The position numbers and the translations under genes are program-made. The notes under the pieces are model-generated. The model saw nothing but the letters and a program-made list of their open reading frames with translations, was not told the origin of the DNA and ran no database searches. DNA of 64,000 bases, taken from assembly GCA_030686995.1 (NCBI GenBank), contig CM060709.1:15963360-16027359 (forward strand). Direction: 5' to 3'. This document shows, in pieces, positions 55,810 through 64,000 of this stretch. This DNA comes from Artemisia argyi (taxonomy: Eukaryota; Streptophyta; Magnoliopsida; Asterales; Asteraceae). Position 1 is the stretch's first letter. Each line of letters opens with the position of its first letter.

Positions 55810-58800
55810 TGTAACACCTAAAATCCGAGAACATGTGAAAAGACCAAATTGCCCTTACAAAATTGAAATTTAATTAAAAGCTTATTAAAGTCTCCAAATA
55901 AGTCCCAAACTTCAAACAATGCACAAGTTATGTATCCAAATAATTTTAAAAAATTACATTTAACATTTACACAAGTGGTAAAATTACAAAAATACCCCTA
56001 GTTTGGCCGAATGAGATATAGTTGATTTTAAAGTGATATAAATTAAATTATAATGATGTAAATCTTTATAATTATGGAAGATAATTATCACCAATAATTA
56101 CCCAACCAAAATTCCGAAAATTTGGTCCCATGCCCTCCCCATTCACACGGCTCATCCAAAAATAAAAAGATATCCATACCTTTTCACAAAAACCCTAGCC
56201 GATCCAAAATAAACACACAAATAATATCCCTTGGCCTCCATTCGACAACCCCATAATCCTCAAGCAATTTTCTGTGATCAAACACTATCCAAGGAGTTCT
56301 GTAAAAATTCCCTTTTGAATTGTTGAAGCTTGGTTCGATCGTGGTACACCTTTTCTTTTGTCGAACCCTAATAACAAGGTAAATTCGTTTTGATTCATTC
56401 GACCTCCACAAAAATTATTTCTTATTTTTCTGGTGATTCTTACATCATATACAACCCACGAAAATTGGTTTCAAGGTTTGAAGATCATTGGTGAAGTCGT
56501 GGTGATTTTTGGTTCGTTTTTGTCCATACGCATATACAACAATTCGTACAGCCTCTCCACACGATCAATCCTTGGTTTGGTATTTTTCTCAGGTCCCTTA
56601 CATCATATAAACATCAAATAAAATGGTTGATTCGATCCATGCATGCTCTACATCATTTTCGTGATTTAAAACCCTAAAAACATGTTTAATTGTGAAATAT
56701 ATGCTCCGATCCAGAATAATTATTAATAAAATTATTATACACTTATTATGATGTAATATGATCTGGAAAAATGTTGGAAAGAATTGTCATGGCCTAAATC
56801 ATGTATTTCGAATTTATTTTGATTTATTGGGTTTTGATTTAAATCGTATAAAAGAAAAAGAAAATAAATCGTGTGACTTAGGGTTTTGGATCTAGGGTTT
56901 GTTTTGTGATATTAAATGACATTTGATGATGAGGTGATGATTAAAAATGAATTAGAGTTGGTTAGGGTTTTTAATCTTGGTATTTTATGTTTGTACGATT
57001 TGATATAAAGGTTTTGGGTGAGTTTTGTAACTTTTAAAACTCAAGGGTTATTTTTAGAACTTATTTTGGGCTGTGTACTATTCGAATAAAATGTAACCTA
57101 AGGGTACCATATGTAATTTTTATATTTTAAAAGGGTTAAAATGTATTTTAAACCTAATTAGGGTTTTTTTTGAAAATAATTAAAAGAGAGGGACTAAACA
57201 TGTAATTTCTGGAAACTTGGAGCTGTTTTGAGTAATTTAATATATTCAGGGGGTTATGTGTCATTTTGATAACTTAAGGGCATAATATGTAATTATTGAT
57301 ATTAAAAGTTGAAGTTGTAAATTAAAGGGCTATATATGTAACTTTTATAACTTGAAGGACTTAAAGTGTAAATTATGAAAGTTTGAGTATCCATTCGTAT
57401 AACATCTTAAAATAAGTGCTCATTATGTAAAATGGATAAGTTAAGGGTTTAAAGTGTAACTTTGAATACTAAAAGGTTTAAAGTGTAATTTTGGAAAGTA
57501 AAGGATATAAAATGCAAAGTTATGAAACCCCAAGGACCAAAGGTGTAATTATGTTAAAAGATATCTTATTACCATTAATAATGATTCAACTTTCTAAATA
57601 TGGAAATTTTCTAAAAGTGGAAACTACTATTTATAGAAACCTGCTAAAAAGGAAAAGTTACTTAAAATGGAAAGGCATGAATTTGAGAATGAATTATGAT
57701 TCCCCCTCTTCTCCTCTAGGTGTGAAGAAGGAGAGATCCTGAGCCACTTCTATTTCTGATCTGTTTCTATTTCTGTGCTTGCGAATAAGGTACAGATATT
57801 CTAACCTTTTAGTAAGGTTTCTCATGACTCGTGATCCGTCCCTTTTACCACTACTATGACTTCTGACCTTTGTATATCCGATATCTCTGGTTCATCTTTT
57901 ATGATAATTTGATATGAAGACCTTTTGGAAATATAACTTGATGTTATGGAAAGAAACTGTTTTGAAATGACACTCTATAATTTTGATACGAAACCATTTC
58001 TAAATGAAGGAGTAATTGGCTTTTATGAAGAGTGTTTAAAAAGGGATATGTTTGTGATGAAATGGATAAATGATTAATCAAATTTCTAAATCTGTTTTCT
58101 CTTAACTCTTTCACATTTTATTATGAACTTATGAAACTTAGTAATGAACCTTTGGAAATGAACCTTGGATATTCTGAACCATTGATATGATTTCTGATAT
58201 TATGATTTTGAGATATGATACGATTAAGTTTTTCCCAAGCCATTGCTATGTTCCCTTTTAATTGAACCTTTGAGATGATTTTGAGCTGACTTTGAGATGA
58301 AACTTTACTTTATGACCTTTTGTTGATTTTGAGACCTGACTCTTAGTTTGATACCCGAGCCATTTATGTTTTCTTCTACCTATGGAGGTACCATAGGCAT
58401 GTCTGTGATGCACCACTGGCATGACTCATGCGTGGGTGAGTGATTTCTCACGTCGTCCCTTTTATGATATTATTATGGCCATTATGACTTTGAGTATATG
58501 ACTTTGAGATTGACTTTGAGTAAGGGGCGTATGGATTGCAATCCTAGATATGTATGCTTAGTGGATTTAACTATGACTTTGAGTTGACTTTGAGGTGACT
58601 GGTGCTGTGTGCAATACACGCCTTTCACAATTTCTGGGAGCTAGCTACTCCACTATTATGATACATGAGGACACCCCTCATATTATCTGGTTGCCTGAGA
58701 GGTATCCCCTCTGATTGTGAGATTATGAATTGACGGCTTATGACTTTGAGATTATGATGTTGAGTTATGACTTTGAGTTTTGGGCTCGTGGTGGATGACT

Positions 58801-59215
58801 ATCCTATTCTTTTCATTTATATTACTCTTATTGCTTATTCCTTATGATATTTCCCCAATGCACTATACTTCTGTTCTGTTTCATTATCATTACTTTGTTT
58901 ATATATCTGTTCACTGAGCTTTTTAAGCTCAGCCGCATTTCCTTTTTCTGCGGCAGGTTTTAGTAGGAAGCTGGGTTATGGGAAGAGAGTGTGACTGGAC
59001 TTAGAAGACTATGCTTTGATAGTTACGCTGGACTAGAGATGATTAGAAGAAGTTTCACCTCATTAAATTTAGTATTTATTTTTGTAACCTTGTAGTATCA
59101 GATTTTCCATTTGTAAACCCTGAATTTCTTTTGTATGTATAAATCATATGCTTGTGTTGTTCTGATATGTCACTGTAATGTAATACTTCTACCCTTATCG
59201 GGTTGGGGTGTTACA
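55810..59215 (+). repeat. 5' LTR, 3.4 kb
   Basis: Long chromovirus-type LTR. gtgtaattttgg / taaagtgtaa words repeat at 57240-57560, and gactttgagatt / ttatgactttgag repeats at 58480-58780. Small frames in it show no domains. Confidence 0.9.
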
Positions 59216-59219
59216 ATTA

Positions 59220-59230
59220 TGGTATCAGAG
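59220..59230 (+). other. Primer binding site (initiator Met tRNA type)
   Basis: TGGTATCAGAG begins five bases after the LTR. Confidence 0.88.
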
Positions 59231-62200
59231 ACCAGGCTGCGATTCGTAATACATTTACCCTTGACCTGTGAAGTTTGGACCCCTAAGTTTCCACTGTAGG
59301 CGCTCATAAGACAACCTTTGAAACCTTACATTAGGATTCCCCATAGGAACCTAAGTTATTACCAGTGAGGAATGGGTAGACTAAGACATTCATGTAAGTA
59401 TCATTTGCTTCCGCATCACTCTGATCGTGCCTTTGCTTTTGGATAAGCCTTATAAGGACCCTTGTTTCAAAAGTTAGAAGTTTTGCAACTTAAGTTTAGT
59501 AACCAAGTAAGTTTGGAATACCTCGGAAAGCTACCTGGATACCTTACACATTTAAGTTTCACCTTCAGATTTTGATCTCCGCCTCCGATTTGTTGATAAG
59601 CTGTTTGACACCTTTTCGACCACATCGTAGGTCATTCAACCACAATGTGTTCGACACATTCTGTAAATTCATTACTTATGTCAGGTATGAATGTATCACC
59701 CGATACTACTTAACTCTGTATGATCCATTACTACTCCTATGAGAATTCTGGTAATTATGAACCACGAATATGAGAAGTTTTGTTTCCTCTCTTTGAATGA
59801 TGAACCTTGTTCTGCCAACCGTTTCCTTTGAAAGGGCATGATGTAAAGACTATCTCTGTATGGAATTGTTAACTAAGCATGAGGATGCTGATAACTGATA
59901 TTCTGTACATCTTACAATTGACAATTATGCGATGTTCGTATTCTACCTGATACTATTGCTAAGAAGCTAAACGAAATTCCCACACATTGAACTGTTCGTT
60001 TATCCATCCCAACATTTTTGTTGAACCATGTACTTGACTCTGAGATATGAACTATTTGTATAATTTAACGACTGTATCCACTCTATGAATCCTTTGACTT
60101 TGAGATGTCTGATTGTACGGTCTTTTGGACTGAATGACTATTCGTGAAGATACCATAGACTACCATATCTGAAATGTGACCTTAAAAATCTGCTTCACCC
60201 TATTTCGTTATGATGATTCTCTACATCTACTAAAATTTCTGCCACTATGGAAACACCAACCCCGAACTCATATGATTATCAAGTCTTTCCTGAAAACCAT
60301 TATTATCAACCCTTAGAAAGTTCGACTATTGGAAAATATTTTGTTGTACGAAGATTTTTCGGTATTCTCTGATGAACCTTTTTGGTACTCCTTTGAACTG
60401 ATCTCAGTTGAAGAAACCATGGTGCCATAGAAGTTGAGAGATTGAAGGAGCTGATGGAGTATGATTTTTGTTAACCCTTTGTGATTCTCTTTGGATACTC
60501 TTGTTTGTTTATGAAGAAGAACAAGAGAAGTATGCAATGATGTATCGACTATCGTGAACTTAAACGTACCACTATCACTAATCATTATCTATTTCCGAGT
60601 ATCAATAATTAATTTGGCCTTCCTTTGAAACTCCGCATCTGATTTCACCATTTTAGATTTGAATCACTAAAGAAGCAACCACAAGAACTTCTAAGAAGAG
60701 AGTTAACTAACCGAGAGTAACCTTTGTAAAGTATTTCAGTTCTTGAAGAAGAAAGAAGGCGAGGTGAAAACTCCCTGAGATGATTTCTGAAGCTGCCTTT
60801 GCACTCGTTATAACATTTATGAGCTTGAATGATGCCAATGGTGTTGGCTAGAATAATCATGTTTTCGCATATTTTGGACAAATTGTCATAGTATGACATT
60901 GTGTTGTGTTCTAAAACGAAAGAAGAACATAGAGATTATTGGTGAGATGACCCTTTGTTCTGGAAGGGAAATTTGAGTGACGCTCAGAAAACATAGTAGA
61001 CAACACTACCCTGTATAATGTGAAGACAAAGCTTTCACAAGAGGGACCAAGATCAAAGACCGTTATCGGAGTTAGAAAACTGGTGGAAGAGTAGTAGGAA
61101 GTGGTTGCGACAAGCATTACCATGGAAGAAGCATATAAGAAGAAGAGAGGAACTGGGATAGTGCTCAATCATACATCATGCAACACGTAAAGATTTCAGT
61201 TTGGGCACCAAGACAACCAGACCAAAGAAGACGAACCATTCAACACACAACCTGGAGTCGACAACAACATCATGTACCTTAAAACCTGGAGCTATGTTAG
61301 AAGACCTGTCGAAGACACGCAGTCTTGTTTCTCTATTCATTTTAGTTGTACTAAGATGAATTGAGAGCAGAAGCAGACCTGCAGATGGAGGGATGCACAG
61401 TAATCGCGTCAGAGACTGCCGTTACGATACCACACTACCAAGAGGAGCTGCTAAAGACCGGAGGAACCAGACTCGAGTTTTAAATTCTTTTAACAATGAG
61501 GTAAGATGGACAAGAGTAAACAGGCTACCCCAACTTGGAGGAAATTTGGAAATCTGAAATTGAGTGGACGGATTTTGAAGCGGACGTTGTGTTTAGACGA
61601 GATGATTCTGTAAAGGATTGACGCTATTGATGACGTACCTTAATTTTGAATGACATTCTCGGATTTCCGTTACTCTTCGAGTAATTTCGTTCTCTTAGTT
61701 ATGTTGTTTGATTTTGGACCTCTGAGAATGTAGGTGGACTAAGTGGATTTAGATAAGTTTGTGTGGTTCATGACTTGAGATAAAGTATGACCAGCATGAG
61801 GGCATATGTATATGATGCCAGTATTATGACGCCTGGCCAACGTGATAATACTTACATCATATAACGTGCACTTATGGTGGGCATGTGATATTTCGAGGAG
61901 TGCCTTAGAAGCTTTAGAATTCTGACATCTGATCAAGACCATCTGAGTTTAGTGAGACTTTAGGTTCATTCTACCTATACGTTTAATCTGCTGTCCTTGA
62001 TATACGATTCGAAACGTTTGGACTCTCGACACGTGTTTTGCTGATCTTTGCAACTTCTGATAAGAATCTTAGGTTCCATTATGAAATTTCTGCCGTTGAC
62101 GATATCTAACGATATGCTTTCTGTCCGTATACGATTCGCATTCGTGAAGTTGTTCATTATGATCTACTATGAGTAAAATATGTGATTGTGGACTTTGAGG

Positions 62201-62623
62201 AAACGAGATCTGTTTGTTTATGAGAATACCTTTGGAAGGTTATCTGAAAGCTGAGACTATTTGAGAAGCTGAAGAGTTAAACCTTATATCACCCATGTTT
62301 ACTACGATTTAATGTACTCTCATCTGATTCGCCTAATCAATTCGATGAAAATCCTATGTATTTTTATACCTCTTCCTAGAGAATTCGTTTATCATCCGTT
62401 ATGTTTAGTACATTATCCTTTTGATTCAAATTCAATACGATATACCCTTCTGAGAAATCTGAAACTGTTTTGACAATAATTACGAGTCATGAGAAACCAG
62501 TTGGTCTGAATATCTTTTGGAAGAACCACCCCGAGCGTGAGAATGTTTGTAACGACTTTTGCGGTTTGCTACGACTTCGTCTAACTTTGCGATTTCAAAT
62601 TTCGAGGACGAAATTTTTCTTTT
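59231..62623 (+). pseudogene. Degenerate gag-pol of the Tekay-like element
   Basis: Only scraps are readable. Around 60510-60600, CIDYREL followed by TTITNHYLFPSI matches the reverse transcriptase IDYRELNKxTIKNRYPLPRID block. At about 60785-60900 NHVFAYFGQIVIV matches the region before the catalytic YxDD, which is missing. The end reads ttcgaggacgaaattt, the usual chromovirus FEDEI ending. Frameshifts and stops occur throughout; gag and protease are not recognisable. Confidence 0.75.
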
Positions 62624-62637
62624 TAGAGGGGAAGAAG
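62624..62637 (+). other. Polypurine tract
   Basis: AGAGGGGAAGAAG directly before the 3' LTR. Confidence 0.8.
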
Positions 62638-62638
62638 T

Positions 62639-64000
62639 TGTAACACCTAAAATCCGAGAACATGTGAAAAGACCAAATTGCCCTTACAAAATTGAAATTT
62701 AATTAAAAGCTTATTAAAGTCTCCAAATAAGTCCCAAACTTCAAACAATGCACAAGTTATGTATCCAAATAATTTTAAAAAATTACATTTAACATTTACA
62801 CAAGTGGTAAAATTACAAAAATACCCCTAGTTTGGCCGAATGAGATATAGTTGATTTTAAAGTGATATAAATTAAATTATAATGATGTAAATCTTTATAA
62901 TTATGGAAGATAATTATCACCAATAATTACCCAACCAAAATTCCGAAAATTTGGTCCCATGCCCTCCCCATTCACACGGCTCATCCAAAAATAAAAAGAT
63001 ATCCATACCTTTTCACAAAAACCCTAGCCGATCCAAAATAAACACACAAATAATATCCCTTGGCCTCCATTCGACAACCCCATAATCCTCAAGCAATTTT
63101 CTGTGATCAAACACTATCCAAGGAGTTCTGGAAAAATTCCCTTTTGAATTGTTGAAGCTTGGTTCGATCGTGGTACACCTTTTCTTTTGTCGAACCCTAA
63201 TAACAAGGTAAATTCGTTTTGATTCATTCGACCTCCACAAAAATTATTTCTTATTTTTCTGGTGATTCTTACATCATATACAACCCACGAAAATTGGTTT
63301 CAAGGTTTGAAGATCATTGGTGAAGTCGTGGTGATTTTTGGTTCGTTTTTGTCCATACGCATATACAACAATTTGTACAGCCTCTCCACACGATCAATCC
63401 TTGGTTTGGTATTTTTCTCAGGTCCCTTACATCATATAAACATCAAATAAAATGGTTGATTCGATCCATGCATGCTCTACATCATTTTCGTGATTTAAAA
63501 CCCTAAAAACATGTTTAATTGTGAAATATATGCTCCGATCCAGAATAATTATTAATAAAATTATTATACACTTATTATGATGTAATATGATCTGGAAAAA
63601 TGTTGGAAAGAATTGTCATGGCCTAAATCATGTATTTCGAATTTATTTTGATTTATTGGGTTTTGATTTAAATCGTATAAAAGAAAAAGAAAATAAATCG
63701 TGTGACTTAGGGTTTTGGATCTAGGGTTTGTTTTGTGATATTAAATGACATTTGATGATGAGGTGATGATTAAAAATGAATTAGAGTTCGTTAGGGTTTT
63801 TAATCTTGGTATTTTATGTTTGTACGATTTGATATAAAGGTTTTGGGTGAGTTTTGTAACTTTTAAAACTCAAGGGTTATTTTTAGAACTTATTTTGGGC
63901 TGTGTACTATTTGAATAAAATGTAACCTAAGGGTACCATATGTAATTTTTATATTTTAAAAGGGTTAAAATGTATTTTAAACCTAATTAGGGTTTGTTTT
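62639..64000 (+). repeat. 3' LTR, first 1.36 kb (truncated by window end)
   Basis: Colinear with 55810-57171 with about five substitutions by eye (for example near 63130, 63373, 63789, 63911). Confidence 0.9.

Larger units (their letters stand above)
55810..64000 (+). mobile_element. Tekay-like gypsy element with ruined pol, 3' end outside window
   Basis: 5' LTR 55810-59215 (TGTAACACC...GGGGTGTTACA), primer site TGGTATCAGAG, 3.4 kb interior, polypurine tract AGAGGGGAAGAAG, and the first 1.36 kb of the 3' LTR. The visible 1.36 kb of the two LTRs differs at about five positions. The interior translates only in fragments. Confidence 0.9.

Noticed and set aside
56184..56621. 75- and 62-codon frames repeated at 63013-63450
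   Set aside because: They lie inside the two LTRs and are conserved only because the LTRs are recent copies.
57491..57742. 83-codon + strand frame
   Set aside because: Lies within a long LTR, low-complexity composition and no domain.
59216..59232. tRNA-like sequence
   Set aside because: Only the short primer binding site matches a tRNA 3' end; no cloverleaf.

Overview
The window is plant nuclear intergenic DNA, almost entirely transposable elements and decayed gene copies. I found no intact host protein-coding gene, no tRNA, rRNA or recognisable snRNA gene, and no CRISPR array. The AT-rich base composition, nested LTR retrotransposons, MULE, hAT, Harbinger and CACTA elements, degenerate LRR-receptor copies and a kinesin-10A pseudogene point to a large-genome eudicot. 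The style of the gypsy gag and LTR ends makes Asteraceae my best guess, but that is inference.

Layout. About 1-12.1 kb, 18.2 kb, 28.1 kb, 33.3 kb and 45.9-54.3 kb hold a family of degenerate repeat units derived from 5' ends of LRR receptor genes on the + strand (signal peptide, LRRNT cysteine motif, an LRR scrap). Eleven units carry, on the - strand, a match to the plant snRNA promoter pair (USE-like box plus TATA box) at exactly 24 bp spacing. Within 12.15-16.7 kb lies a kinesin-10A (PAKRP2-like) pseudogene on the - strand, its 3' part duplicated in tandem and broken by a small LTR-type insertion and a LINE.

From 19.08 to 27.59 kb a gag-only gypsy element (292 bp LTRs) contains a younger nested element (20.405-27.157 kb, about 1.4 kb LTRs) with one intact 426-codon reading frame of unknown function. 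From 29.45 to 33.23 kb is a MULE with a 9-bp target duplication, a FAR1-type zinc-knuckle exon and two dozen near-identical palindromes. From 33.39 to 39.86 kb is a non-autonomous gypsy element whose 3' LTR is split by a 3.66 kb solo LTR. From 41.6 to 45.86 kb a hAT-type element holds nested TIR elements and a 2 kb array of a palindromic CCCATGGG repeat. Foldback MULEs with 9-bp target duplications lie at 1.2, 2.7, 40.1, 41.7 and 50.9 kb. From 55.81 kb to the window end is a Tekay-like element whose visible LTR sequence is nearly identical between copies although its pol is wrecked.

How it fits together. Most insertion boundaries are supported by direct target duplications seen in the sequence, and several are also supported by an unoccupied paralogous site elsewhere in the window. 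Every LTR element lacks an intact pol, so these elements probably moved with enzymes supplied in trans. The most interesting unexplained signals are the USE/TATA family, the palindrome families inside the DNA transposons, and the TGACG-type motif cluster just upstream of the TATA box in the nested LTRs.
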